15,283 bases of DNA from positions 1-15,283 of the forward strand of contig NZ_QUFB01000057.1 of the NCBI RefSeq assembly GCF_003478335.1. Reading direction: 5' to 3'. Below are positions 1 through 8,710 of this stretch, in pieces. This DNA comes from Clostridium sp. AM49-4BH. Its GTDB lineage: Bacteria > Bacillota > Clostridia > Lachnospirales > Lachnospiraceae. How positions within the stretch are numbered: the stretch's first letter is position 1; each line of letters begins with the position of its first letter. A program made the position numbers and the translations under genes. The notes under the pieces were generated by a model, which was not told where the DNA came from, did not search any database, and worked only from the letters and a program-made list of their open reading frames with translations.

Positions 1-66
1 TTATAACAGTTTTATAGATATTTAGCTCTCTGAAATTCTAAAAAATCAAGTAATTTTAAGGTGAGG

Positions 67-94
67 TGGAATTTACCCCTGCACTGGAATTTAC
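67..94. repeat. Two 10-bp direct repeats, possible insertion-sequence end
   Basis: TGGAATTTAC occurs at 67-76 and again at 85-94, an 18-bp period. The stretch 1-151 downstream of the Nudix gene has no ORF worth calling and is AT-rich. Short repeated blocks of this kind next to the end of a gene resemble the multiple terminal repeats of IS21-type elements, but no transposase is inside the window, so this is inference only. Nothing else is recognisable in 1-151, and no convincing terminator follows the Nudix gene. Confidence 0.3.
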
Positions 95-151
95 TTTTTC
101 AAGTTAGCCGGAAAGTCATCCTTTCAAGAAATGAAATTTCCTACCCTGCCG

Positions 152-603
152 TTAAAAATACTTTGGATTGCCCCATAAATTTCGACGGCGAAGATCAATA
201 TATTCACTATACGCCCGGTCTAATATCTGCTTTTCATTAGAAAACTTTAACAGATGATAAGCCTCGTGAAACTTATAATATCCGGAATCCACAAAATATT
301 CTTCCTGTTGCGGTCTACTGTAATAACTGTCTGCCATCATCAAGTACCAATGTACATCTTTGACAACAGTGTCTCCTGCCGCAGCAAACGAATACTGGCT
401 CTTCCCAACGTAGCTGATGATACTGGCATCAGCGCCACTCTCTTCCTTTACTTCACGGAGTGCCGTTTCTTTATACTCTTCGCCAAGTTCCACAGTCCCT
501 TTCGGCAGACCCATCCTTCGTAACGATTTCTGTAATTCTTGTACAAAAGCAATATCTTGCCTCTGTGTATCACCACACCGCCACAACTGGTTGCTTCTAT
601 CAT
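152..603 (-). CDS. Nudix hydrolase, frameshifted (single-base deletion near 508)
   Basis: Nudix enzymes cleave nucleoside diphosphates linked to another moiety, using Mg2+ bound by the Nudix box. The box is complete here: G-x5-E-x7-REVKEESGA, starting at the G of LPKGTVELGEE. The natural start is the ATG at 603, seven bases after AAGGAGG (611-617). It gives MIEATSCGGVVIHRGKILLL, a typical N-terminal strand, and runs to EGWV. The conserved continuation LPKGT is in another frame, because the sequence reads GTCTG where GTCCTG would keep GWV-LPKG together. Adding one C near 508 yields a protein of about 150 residues, normal for the family. A minor start at 586 (TTG) gives an intact 144-residue frame, but its first 26 residues are not Nudix-like. 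The gene has its own promoter at 642-670. The substrate cannot be told from sequence. Confidence 0.85.
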
Positions 604-641
604 TGCATTTCCTCCTTCGTGCGGTTACTTTTCTTGCGTAT

Positions 642-670
642 AGTATACTATCATTCTACCATAAATGCAA
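642..670 (-). promoter_or_regulatory. Sigma-A-type promoter for the Nudix gene
   Basis: Read on the minus strand: -35 TTGCAT (670-665), a 17-bp spacer, -10 TATACT (647-642). The Nudix start codon is 39 bases downstream. The -10 lies within a perfect 12-bp palindrome, ATAGTATACTAT (640-651), which could be an operator or chance. This suggests the Nudix gene is transcribed separately from the ftsW-pbp genes upstream. Confidence 0.65.
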
Positions 671-679
671 TGCTAACCA

Positions 680-2205
680 TTATTTCGAAAGGTACTCCCG
701 AAACATCTTTTTTGCAATCGGAACCGCGTATTTTCCGCCGGTTCCTGCACCTTCCACAACAATACTGACAACTAATTTTGGATGATTACTCGGTGCAAAT
801 CCGACAAACCATGCATGTGTTGTACCATCCGAATCCGCCTCTGCAGAACCGGTCTTTCCTGCCACCTGATACGCAGATGTCTTTAGCAGCGTTCCCGTTC
901 CTTCATTTACCACTTTTTCCATCATTCCGGTCATTGCTTCCGTAACCCATTCATCCACGAGTTTTCCCTGTGACTTCGGCTTATACTGCTTAACGATACG
1001 TCCATTCGCACTTTCTACACGGTCTACCACATATGGTTTCATCATCTCGCCACCGTTTGCAACCATCGCAGTGATCATTGCGTTTTCTAATGGCGTGATC
1101 AACGTCTTACCCTGTCCGATCGCTGTCTGCGTCACTTCTGCAGCATCTGACTTGGCATTCAACGCAAATCGACTCTTGTTAGCCTCAAACTCCACAGATG
1201 GTTTTTGATTAAAATAAAGCTTTTCACAAAACTTACGGTAGGAATTAAGATCGAGTCTTGTTCCAATGTCTGCAAAGGCACCGTTGCAAGACTTTGCAAA
1301 TGCAGTTGACAGGGACAGTCTTCCATGCCATTCTCTGCTATAGCAGTTGATCCTGCTGCCGGAAAACACTTTGGTTCCTTTGCAGCGATAACGATACTCC
1401 TTATAGCTATCCGGATTTTCCATCATATATTCCATCGCTGTCACAATCTTAAACGTAGATCCCGGCGGATAAAGTCCCTGCGATGCACGATTGACTAATT
1501 TAGATTCTTCCCCATCGTCCCGAACCAGCGATTGCCAGTTTTTTAAGACAGTGTTCGGATCATAAGCCGGTTTAGAAACCATCGCCAAGATCTTGCCTGT
1601 ATCCGGCTCTAAAGCTACGACTGCTCCACGGTAATCTCCAAGTGCATCGTACGCCACTCTTTGCAATCCCGCATCCAACGTCGTATAGACCGAATCGCCC
1701 ATATTTTTTCACCGCGCAATGTATTGCCAAGCTGTGCAAAAGGATTCATGTGTGATGTCAGCATCGGATAACACTGCGACAGCTCAATTCCTGTCATACT
1801 ATTATCCGTTCTCCCCACAACATGACAAAATTTCTTTTTTTCCGGATACGATCGGTATTCGTTGCCGTCATCATCCGTCACAGTCTCCGCAAGCACCTCA
1901 CCGTCCTGTGAATAAATACTTCCCTTCGTAATCTTTTCTGCTAATATCTTCTGGCGTTTATTGTGTGAATTATTAATTACTTTTTCACTGTCCACTGCCG
2001 TAAAATACGCCAAATATCCCGCCATCGCCAAAAACAAAGTCACAAAGGCATATGTGATAAATAAAATCTGTCTATTGCCTCGTTTGCGCTCTTTTTGAAG
2101 CTGCTTCTGTGCCTGTTTATCGGACCTGCGTCTGGCTGAGGCGCTTTCTCTTGGCGGATGTGTTTCGTCCACGCTGTTCTTTCTGATATTGCTCCTTCGA
2201 CCCAT
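680..2205 (-). CDS. Class B penicillin-binding protein (PbpA/FtsI type), frameshifted in an A run at 1704-1709
   Basis: This is a peptidoglycan DD-transpeptidase anchored in the membrane that cross-links glycan strands made by the FtsW-type partner encoded just upstream. The start is the ATG at 2205 (MGRRSN), behind GAGGAGGA; the upstream TTG at 2223 has no such site. After a very basic cytoplasmic head there is one membrane segment at about residues 47-68, then the KGSIYSQDGEVLAE linker. The transpeptidase motifs are all present in the repaired protein: STFK (about 250-253), SCN (306-308) and KTG (451-453). The frame breaks after LRGEK: the sequence has six A where seven would give LRGEKNMGDSVYTTLD. 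With the extra base the protein is about 508 residues, full length for the short PbpA class. As sequenced there are two open frames, 1615-2205 and 680-1702. The 5' end overlaps ftsW by 89 bases. Confidence 0.9.
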
Positions 2206-3580
2206 CTTGATCCTCCTCTTCAAAATTCAACACATACATCCCTTGTATAATGCAAAACAGTATGATCGTGCTCATCACAGAACTTCCGCCATAACTTATC
2301 AACGGTAATGTAACTCCTGTCGATGGAATAAATTTAGTAACTCCACCAATCGTCAAAAACACTTGAAAAATATATTCTACCGCTAATCCAAGGGCTGTCA
2401 GCTTATAGAAACGTCTTTTCATCTTGAGTGCAATGTTTACAAACAATACAAAGCAGCTGATCTCTACCAATATCAGACAGATTGCAAAAATAACACCCAA
2501 CTCCTCGCAGATTGCCGAAAAAATAAAATCACTGGATGCCACCGGAATAGAATTTGGCATTCCCTCTCCAAGACCCATGCCAAACCACCCACCAGTGCCT
2601 ATGGCAAATAGTGATCTTGCAACCTGATATCCCTCATTGTCAATCGTGCTCCATGGATCCTGCCATGCAAGCACACGAACCTGAACATGTGAAAAGAGTC
2701 TCCACGCCACGACTGCTGCCAAAGTTCCCGCTGCCAATGCTGAGATCAAATACAACGAATTTTGACTTGCCACATACAATACGATCACATAGGTGATAAA
2801 AAAAATCAACGCTGCACCAAGATCCTTTTGCACAACAAGTATCAACACATGTGCAGCCGCCGCTACAGAAACCTTGACCACATCAACAAACTGCACAGAG
2901 CGCGCTAACAGTGCTGCTACAAAAAACACAAAAATAATCTTTACAAATTCTGAAGGCTGCATCGCAAAACCTCCGATCTGAATCCAGTTTTTTGCACCAT
3001 ACCGCTCCACACCGATCACAAAAACAAGTGCTAACATTGCCAGACCGATTCCAGCATACCACCACCCAAACCGGTCAAAATAAGAAAACCGTTCGATCAT
3101 CCACGGTATAAACAGACCTGCCACGCAGATCACCGACGCAAAGATCATTTGCCGCATTGCAAAATCCATATTCAATCGCTCGATCATCAAAAATCCGATC
3201 GTAAGCAACATTAACATATTGTTCATCACTAACTTGGACAGGTTCTGATACACATAGGAATACGCCTTGTCCACCAACACCAAAAAAACGACCTGTGCCA
3301 CATAGAAAAGAACAATTTTTATCGACAGACTGTTCAAAAATAATACTAGCGAACAGATAAAATGTATCGTAAACATGATCTTTTTCTGTCGTCTGTATAT
3401 TTCCTCTTTGCGCTCCATGTTTTTGCCAATAAATACTGTAAAACAATGCCATGTATAAACCGCAAAAACAATAATGATAATATATTTTGATATTCCCACT
3501 AATACGGAATGCAGTACCGCGATCGCATCTACATTACCAAATATACTCATTAATTTCTGCGCCGCTTCCTTTTTATCCAT
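2117..3580 (-). CDS. FtsW/RodA/SpoVE-family peptidoglycan glycosyltransferase
   Basis: This polytopic membrane SEDS protein polymerises lipid II into glycan strands and works with a class B PBP. Family signatures are clear: GAKNWIQIGGFAMQPSEFVKI, QKDLGAALIFF, GWFGMGLGEG, ASSDFIFSAICEELG and TGVTLPLISYGGSS near the C-terminus. An extra N-terminal membrane segment (SKYIIIIVFAVYTW) precedes the usual helices, as in many clostridial homologues. The start is uncertain. ATG 3580 (MDKKEAAQ) is 13 bases after GGAAGGG; ATG 3592 and GTG 3631 are in frame upstream. The C-terminal tail is hydrophilic and is encoded within the 5' end of the PBP gene. Whether this is the division, elongation or sporulation paralogue cannot be decided here; pairing with a PbpA-type PBP resembles the actinobacterial rodA-pbpA arrangement. 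Confidence 0.92.
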   Translation of the reverse strand: MDKKEAAQKLMSIFGNVDAIAVLHSVLVGISKYIIIIVFAVYTWHCFTVFIGKNMERKEEIYRRQKKIMFTIHFICSLVLFLNSLSIKIVLFYVAQVVFLVLVDKAYSYVYQNLSKLVMNNMLMLLTIGFLMIERLNMDFAMRQMIFASVICVAGLFIPWMIERFSYFDRFGWWYAGIGLAMLALVFVIGVERYGAKNWIQIGGFAMQPSEFVKIIFVFFVAALLARSVQFVDVVKVSVAAAAHVLILVVQKDLGAALIFFITYVIVLYVASQNSLYLISALAAGTLAAVVAWRLFSHVQVRVLAWQDPWSTIDNEGYQVARSLFAIGTGGWFGMGLGEGMPNSIPVASSDFIFSAICEELGVIFAICLILVEISCFVLFVNIALKMKRRFYKLTALGLAVEYIFQVFLTIGGVTKFIPSTGVTLPLISYGGSSVMSTIILFCIIQGMYVLNFEEEDQDGSKEQYQKEQRGRNTSAKRKRLSQTQVR

Positions 3581-3609
3581 ACCGATAACCATACCCTTCC
3601 ATTTCTGTA

Positions 3610-3638
3610 CAGACCGACTGTCTGCCGACACTGGTCTG
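3610..3638. other. Stem-loop just upstream of the ftsW-like gene
   Basis: CAGACC (3610-3615) pairs with GGTCTG (3633-3638), and an inner TGTC/GACA stem closes a GGCA-type loop. In the minus-strand transcript it lies between the stop of the U32 gene and the ftsW ribosome binding site. There is no U-tract after it, so it is not a normal intrinsic terminator. It could modulate translation or stabilise a processed mRNA end. It also covers the alternative GTG start at 3631. Confidence 0.4.
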
Positions 3639-3657
3639 CCTTTTATTACTGTATTCC

Positions 3658-6077
3658 CTACTGAATCCCTGCATCGAAATGTCCACGACAGTGATCCCGG
3701 ATGATTTCATCCTTTAGCACTGCATGTACCTCTTCTGCCGTCTCTGTGGTAAATTCAAAGCGCACCTGATGCACTTCTTCCCAAAATTCCCGCTCCATAG
3801 AGCATGGTATTTGAAACGGTTCCTCCCGATATATTATATTATAACAATATTTGCAACAGTTGCGTACAATATACCGCCTTCCCTTTTCTCCCGCAAATAC
3901 TTTTGCCATCGCCTTACCAGAGTTTTTCAGACAGGCTTTTATATTGCGGAAAATACACTGTGCCGATACCATCAACGGAATCCTGCCATAGCAGATCCAC
4001 TGCATATCCCTTCCGGCTGTTACAGCCGCAAGTTCACGCTTTGTCAGCTCCCACGGTGCCGTAAACTGTGTAATTCCCTGTTCCCGCCACCAGACAGCTG
4101 CCTCCGAATTCATAATATACATATTGGCATCCAGACGAATCCTCTCCGGTTTTACTCCTATATCACATAACAGTTGGTATCCCTCTTGACTGCGAACCAG
4201 ATAACCGTCCGGTGAAACATTCTTTAATAGTGCTCGATACTCCGTGATCGCCTGCGCACGGAGTATCGTCGCAACGCAAGTACCGCCCGCTTCTTACTTT
4301 CCTTAATCCGCTGCAACAGCACCTCGATCACTGCATTATCAAACCATTCTTCCCTCAGGATCACTTCCTGTATACAATCGTGCTGTAAGACGGCATACAA
4401 CTGCTTCTCATCGGATACCGCCGCACTTTGCTGCACATCCTTTGGGTCTCTAAGTTCCGAAATCAAGGCATCTTCTTGTGCGCCTGCCTTGATCTCTGCC
4501 TGCATCTGCCTGATCCGCTCTTCGTCAACCTCCCGGCTGCCGAGACGTTCCAAGCGATCCTGCAGACCCGTCAAAGCATTTCTTCGCAGTTTCTTAAATT
4601 CCCCAATCGGGACAAAGACATCCGCTCCCAGATCAACGTCGAGACTTCCCCATTCAAACGGTGTCTCCCCGGTCTGGGATAACACTCTGACAACGTCTTC
4701 TTTGGCAACAGCACGCTTCACCGCATTCTCCGCAATCATTCCTGTTACCGCAAATATTTCATTTTCATATTCACACTGCAGGAGGATTGGCTCTCCGGCA
4801 ACAATTCGGATCTGCCCATTTATAGTAAGCTTCGGTGTGCTCTCTACGAAATCTTGCCGTATTTCCTCTAACAATACCTGATGTCTGGTACGAAACACCC
4901 GATCACCCTTCGCAATCCGGCAGCCTTTCTGATAGCGCGTCTGCACAAGCTCACCCGCATGATAGGAAGATCCCGTCGTGTATTCATAGATACTGACACC
5001 GTCCGCACCGCGAAATTCTAACACATCCTGTGCAAATATCGGACGTTCCAATCGATAACGCACCTGATGTTTATCCACATCCTGCACTGTTCCCACACAA
5101 ACGCCTCCATGCTTTGGACGCTTATCCGCTAACATCTGCTCCGGCTTTTCCTCGAGATAGCCATCAGTAAATCCTTCTCGATTGTATATTTCGGCAAGCT
5201 TACGTAGATCATCTTCCCACTCTGCCGCATGCTCCTGCTGCCAGACCCGATATTTTGCAGAACCCAGTTCCAAATACAGATCCCGGTATTTGCGATACAT
5301 AGCTGTCACATACGCCGTATACTCCGGCCGCTTCATTCTGCCTTCGATCTTGAACGAATCGATCCCTGCCTCGATCATCTCTCCGAGCAAAGGTAGTGCG
5401 CACAACTCCTTTGGGCTTAACAGATAACGTTTGCTGCCATCTATATCATATTGCATTCTGCACGGCTGTGCGCAGCGTCCTCTGTTGCCACTACGACCAC
5501 CCTGCATACTGCTCATCAAACATTGACCGGAATAGCAATAGCACAATGCACCATGTACAAACACTTCCAACTCCATCTTCGTCTGCTGCCGCATTTGCTG
5601 CAGTTCCGTCAGCGACAGTTCTCTTGCCGGAACGATCCGCGTTACACCGTAAGCAGCTAATCGATCATCCACTCCCATACCGGAGGTCAAGGTCATTTGC
5701 GTACTTGCATGAATATCCAGATCCGGGAAGCACTGGTGGATCACTCGTAAAACGCCCATATCCTGCACGATCACAGCGTCAAGCCCCGCCTCGTAATACG
5801 GCCGCAAAAACGTAGGAAGGCTCTGCAATTCCTGTTCCTTCAACAGGGTGTTTACCGTCATATAAAGCTTTACTCCGTACAAGTGGCAATATCGTATCGC
5901 TGCCACCATTTCATCCTCTTCCGGATTCTGAGCATATGCTCTGGCACCAAACTTGGACCCTCCCATATACACAGCATCACAGCCTGCGGCTACTGCCGCT
6001 TTAAGGCTCTCCATCGATCCTGCCGGAGCAAGGATCTCAGGCACTCCTATTCTGCGTTTTGTTCTATTCTGCATCAT
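3658..6077 (-). CDS. U32-family protein with DUF3656-like region (RlhA-like), frameshifted near 4271
   Basis: U32 proteins were named peptidases, but the characterised bacterial members (E. coli RlhA, TrhP) hydroxylate rRNA or tRNA bases. The N-terminus has ILAPAGSMESLKAAVAAG and DAVYMGG; the family signature EVFVHGALCYCYSGQCLMSS is followed by the remaining conserved cysteines (pattern C-x6-C-x15-C-x3-C, about residues 179, 186, 202, 206). The length, about 806 residues when repaired, fits the long RlhA-type with a middle DUF3656 region and a C-terminal part holding NCCKYCYNIIY. The first frame ends at 4224 and the second is open from upstream of 4122 to 3658. Reading TTGCCGACG instead of TTGCGACG near 4271 restores a smooth ...LALPTILRAQAITEYRALL. 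ATG 6077 is preferred because TGGAG lies six bases upstream; ATG 6089 is also possible. The exact RNA target is inference. Confidence 0.87.
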
Positions 6078-6090
6078 CCAGTTCTCCATA

Positions 6091-6131
6091 CTTTAAGAAA
6101 GAAGGGACTGTTGTGCATAGACCCAGTCCCT
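6091..6131 (-). terminator. Intrinsic terminator after zapA
   Basis: In the minus-strand transcript AGGGACTG (6131-6124) pairs perfectly with CAGTCCCT (6110-6103) around a 13-base loop, followed by TCTTTCTT. It sits 22 bases after the zapA stop and just before the U32 gene. The U-tract is interrupted by C, so read-through into the U32-ftsW-pbp genes is plausible; no clear promoter lies between it and the U32 start. Confidence 0.7.
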
Positions 6132-6152
6132 CTCCAATTATCGTTATATTTA

Positions 6153-6875
6153 TTACCGTCTTTTCTTGCGACTGCTGCGCGACGTTTTCCTGGCAGGCTC
6201 TTTCTTGCCGATTGTTGCTGCTATCTCTTGCCCGATTTCTTCCGGACTTTTGGCCTCCTCAGCAACATTGTCTGTCTGTTCCACTGTTACCGCCGCTTCT
6301 GTATCCTCTGAATGCGTCACATCTTCGGCGACATCCTGTTTCTCAACGGTCTCCTCTTTGTCTGCATTTTCCGGAGCAGTCTGCTGTGTAGCTGTCAACT
6401 CTGCAGATGGTTTAGTATCTGCAGCCACATCTACTGTCTCTTCCTTTTGCACAACTTCTTTAGCAATCTCTTTCCGCAGCTGCTCTAACTCTGTCTCCAA
6501 GCGAATCGCTCGATGTTCTTCGGATTCTTTTTCCTGCTCAAGCTTCTTAACGGTATCTTTGGCTTCTTGAAGTTCCCGCTGCATCGATATCATCTCGTGT
6601 TTCATATCAAACAGCTCTTTTTCCATATCTTCATTATCCTGCTTAAGCTCCCGGATCGTGTTCTGTGCTTTCTGATAATCATCGGAAAGATTAATAGCAA
6701 GCAAGACATTCTTAAGCTCCGTCTCAAGTCTTGCATAACCCTCCTGTGCACGAAACTCTGCTATCTTGCCATTGATATGCATCGCAATGCGCTGTAAATA
6801 ATCACTGCTTTCATAACCACTTAACGTATATGGCTTACCGCCGATCACCACCTCGACATCAATCTTTTTATTCAT
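6153..6875 (-). CDS. zapA: ZapA-like cell division protein with long C-terminal extension
   Basis: ZapA binds FtsZ and bundles protofilaments at the division ring. Residues 1-75 match the ZapA fold: MNKKIDVEVVIGGKPYTLSG, then the helix HINGKIAEFRAQEGYARLE and LLAINLSDDYQKAQ. ATG 6875 is chosen because GAGGAG stands four bases upstream; it overlaps the end of the preceding gene by eight bases, which suggests translational coupling. A long coiled coil follows (about 70-140), then an acidic Ala/Glu/Thr/Val-rich low-complexity stretch (about 145-222) and a strongly basic tail, ARKTSRSSRKKRR. Typical ZapA is about 85-120 residues, so this 240-residue form is extended. What the tail binds is unknown. 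Confidence 0.85.
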   Translation of the reverse strand: MNKKIDVEVVIGGKPYTLSGYESSDYLQRIAMHINGKIAEFRAQEGYARLETELKNVLLAINLSDDYQKAQNTIRELKQDNEDMEKELFDMKHEMISMQRELQEAKDTVKKLEQEKESEEHRAIRLETELEQLRKEIAKEVVQKEETVDVAADTKPSAELTATQQTAPENADKEETVEKQDVAEDVTHSEDTEAAVTVEQTDNVAEEAKSPEEIGQEIAATIGKKEPARKTSRSSRKKRR

Positions 6876-7473
6876 CGATCTCCTCATCCCTTTCTTCCGG
6901 TGCCTCTTGTGGCTCTTCCTCTTCCATTGCATTCACACCGGTAAGTTCCGCCTTATTGTGGCGAATAATATCCAAATGACCGCGAAGTGCTGTCTCTAGT
7001 GCTCTGGAATTGCTTACTGCACTCTCGCATGCTCTGGCGATCGCTTTTTCTGCCATCTCTAACATATCTGTCGTATAATAAATAGCTCCATTGCCAATTT
7101 CTTCGGCCTGACGTCTTGCCGTATCAATGATCGCCTGTGCCTCTGCATTCGCACGCGCTACCGTCTCTTCTGCCTGCTGATATGCTTCCTGCATGATCGC
7201 ATGTTCCTCTACCATTGCTTTGTACTGCTCCTGCGCATCCAACTTGATCGCATCCGCTTTTGCCTCAGCATCCTCCAAAATGGCATCTCGCTGACTGAGC
7301 ATTTTCTGATAACGCGTAATCTCCTCCGGTACATCACGGCGCAGATCATCTAACAGATCATACAGATCATTCTTCGGCACAACAACCTTGGACTGTGATA
7401 ACGCCTGCGGTTTACAACTCTCAACAAATGCATAAATATCTTCGATTTTTTGTTCAATTCTACTGCTTACCAT
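6868..7473 (-). CDS. Uncharacterised alanine/glutamate-rich coiled-coil protein
   Basis: The protein has 201 residues and no signal peptide or membrane segment. Residues 1-45 form a small N-terminal region (MVSSRIEQKIEDIYAFVES); residues 50-140 are a continuous Ala/Glu/Gln-rich heptad helix resembling DivIVA or an ATPase b/E-subunit stalk; the last 20 residues are very acidic (EEEEPQEAPEERDEEIDE). Such proteins are often labelled ATPase by coiled-coil similarity, but no nucleotide-binding motif is visible. The start has GGAGG five bases upstream. Its place between coaD and zapA, with an eight-base overlap into zapA, points to a division or cell-pole role; this is inference from context. Confidence 0.8.
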   Translation of the reverse strand: MVSSRIEQKIEDIYAFVESCKPQALSQSKVVVPKNDLYDLLDDLRRDVPEEITRYQKMLSQRDAILEDAEAKADAIKLDAQEQYKAMVEEHAIMQEAYQQAEETVARANAEAQAIIDTARRQAEEIGNGAIYYTTDMLEMAEKAIARACESAVSNSRALETALRGHLDIIRHNKAELTGVNAMEEEEPQEAPEERDEEIDE

Positions 7474-7506
7474 ATGTACCTCCTTGCGGCATATTGCCTG
7501 TTTATA

Positions 7507-7992
7507 TTATCTGTTATCTGTGTTCCTATCCAACAAAAACTGCTGTACAGAAGGCGGCACCAATCCGGTGATGTCTCCACCAAACTGAATAATTTCTTTA
7601 ACACCACTGGAACTGATATAAGAATGTTCCGGCGAAGTCGCCAAAAATACCGTATCTACCTGTGCATTCAAATGACGGTTTGTCTGTGCCAACGGCAATT
7701 CATACTCAAAATCTGCCGCAGTACGCAAACCGCGGATCACTGCGCAGGCATCCATCTTATCTACAAAATCAATCAACAATCCATCAAAAGCTTCTATGCG
7801 CACGCCCGGAATCTCTGCTGTCAACTCCTGCAGTAGAGATACCCTCTCTGCCACTGTGCAAAGCGGCTGCTTGGCTGCATTGCGAAGCACACCAACAATA
7901 ACTTCATCGAACATTTTGGCAGAACGCACGATCAAATCCATATGTCCTACCGTCACCGGATCAAAACTTCCGGGAAATACTGCTCTGTTCAT
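7507..7992 (-). CDS. coaD: Phosphopantetheine adenylyltransferase
   Basis: CoaD transfers AMP from ATP to 4'-phosphopantetheine, giving dephospho-CoA, the penultimate step of coenzyme A synthesis, in the cytoplasm. The nucleotidyltransferase motif PGSFDPVTVGH (residues 7-17) supplies the T/HxGH residues; VIRGLRTAADFEYELPLAQTN and the C-terminal ISSSGVKEI are also diagnostic. The length of 161 residues is standard. ATG 7992 (MNRAVFPG) is preferred over ATG 8010 because it matches the family start and has GAGGGA ten bases upstream. It lies 29 bases downstream of rsmD, the common rsmD-coaD pair. Confidence 0.97.
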   Translation of the reverse strand: MNRAVFPGSFDPVTVGHMDLIVRSAKMFDEVIVGVLRNAAKQPLCTVAERVSLLQELTAEIPGVRIEAFDGLLIDFVDKMDACAVIRGLRTAADFEYELPLAQTNRHLNAQVDTVFLATSPEHSYISSSGVKEIIQFGGDITGLVPPSVQQFLLDRNTDNR

Positions 7993-8021
7993 AGTCTTCT
8001 TGTCCCTCATTTTCTGATTCT

Positions 8022-8591
8022 CTACGCCTCTGTCTCACTAGATACCCGCAAAAAGACATGACGATTCGTCTTATACTCTTTGATACGCTCTACCTCGCAG
8101 CCCAGCTCATACATATAATCTACATCCGTATCTAACGCTGTCTCGACGATGATCAAAGATCCGGCCTTCACCAGAGAAGACTGCAGCAAATATGGTACGA
8201 TCCGCTCTTCCAGATCCAAATGGTACGGCGGATCCATAAATATAATATCAAACGGTTGTCCTGCCTGTTCCAAACGGCGCAGAGCCTGCATCACGTCCAT
8301 CGGCATGACCCGTGATCTGTCATCCATCTTCGTATGCTGTACATTCTGCTTAATGCAGCGGACCGCCTCCCGATCTTTCTCTACCATAACCGCTTCCTTT
8401 GCGCCACGGCTAAGCGCCTCGATCGCTATTCCACCACTTCCGCTAAACAAATCCAAAAAACGGCATCCTGCAATGTCCCATTGCAATATATTAAATAATG
8501 TCTCCTTAATGCGATTCGTAGTAGGTCTGGTATTCTTTCCAGACGGAACGATCAAATTAAAGCCTCGCACGGAACCAGCCACTACTCTCAT
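8022..8591 (-). CDS. rsmD: 16S rRNA (guanine966-N2)-methyltransferase
   Basis: RsmD methylates G966 of 16S rRNA in the assembling 30S subunit, using S-adenosylmethionine. The start MRVVAGSVRGFNLIVPSGKNTRP is typical of the family; the SAM-binding motif FLDLFSGSGG is at about 45-54 and the catalytic motif DPPY at about 120-123. There are 189 residues, the normal size. ATG 8591 is chosen on family similarity; GAGG lies 11 bases upstream. The frame is open further upstream, but those residues are not family-like. Confidence 0.96.
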   Translation of the reverse strand: MRVVAGSVRGFNLIVPSGKNTRPTTNRIKETLFNILQWDIAGCRFLDLFSGSGGIAIEALSRGAKEAVMVEKDREAVRCIKQNVQHTKMDDRSRVMPMDVMQALRRLEQAGQPFDIIFMDPPYHLDLEERIVPYLLQSSLVKAGSLIIVETALDTDVDYMYELGCEVERIKEYKTNRHVFLRVSSETEA

Positions 8592-8625
8592 ATTAATCCA
8601 ATCCTCATTTCTCGTATTATATATA

Positions 8626-8647
8626 TAAAGTGCATCTAAAGTGCATC
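8626..8647. repeat. Tandem 11-bp direct repeat upstream of rsmD
   Basis: TAAAGTGCATC occurs twice back to back (8626-8636, 8637-8647). On the minus strand it runs directly into an AT-rich stretch containing TATAAT just before the rsmD leader. A matching -35 at 16-18 bp is not obvious; TTACGA-17-TTATAT is the best alternative. The repeat could be an activator or repressor site, or simple slippage. Confidence 0.6.
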
Positions 8648-8653
8648 GTAATA

Positions 8654-8673
8654 AGTGACCTTGTAACGTCACT
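8654..8673. other. Short stem-loop between the AAA+ gene and rsmD
   Basis: AGTGAC (8654-8659) pairs with GTCACT (8668-8673) around an eight-base loop. In the minus-strand transcript it follows the AAA+ stop codon by about 38 bases and is trailed by an AT-rich but not U-only stretch. It may be a weak terminator; evidence is limited. Confidence 0.3.
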
Positions 8674-8710
8674 CTGCTGCACCCCATTTTAGCATAATCA
8701 TGCGATGTGG

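Noticed and set aside
2554..2796. Plus-strand ORFs inside the ftsW-like gene, and similar long plus-strand frames elsewhere (for example 5396-5815, 13303-13797)
   Set aside because: They lie antisense to well-supported genes, have no ribosome binding sites or recognisable domains, and have compositions expected from the opposite strand.
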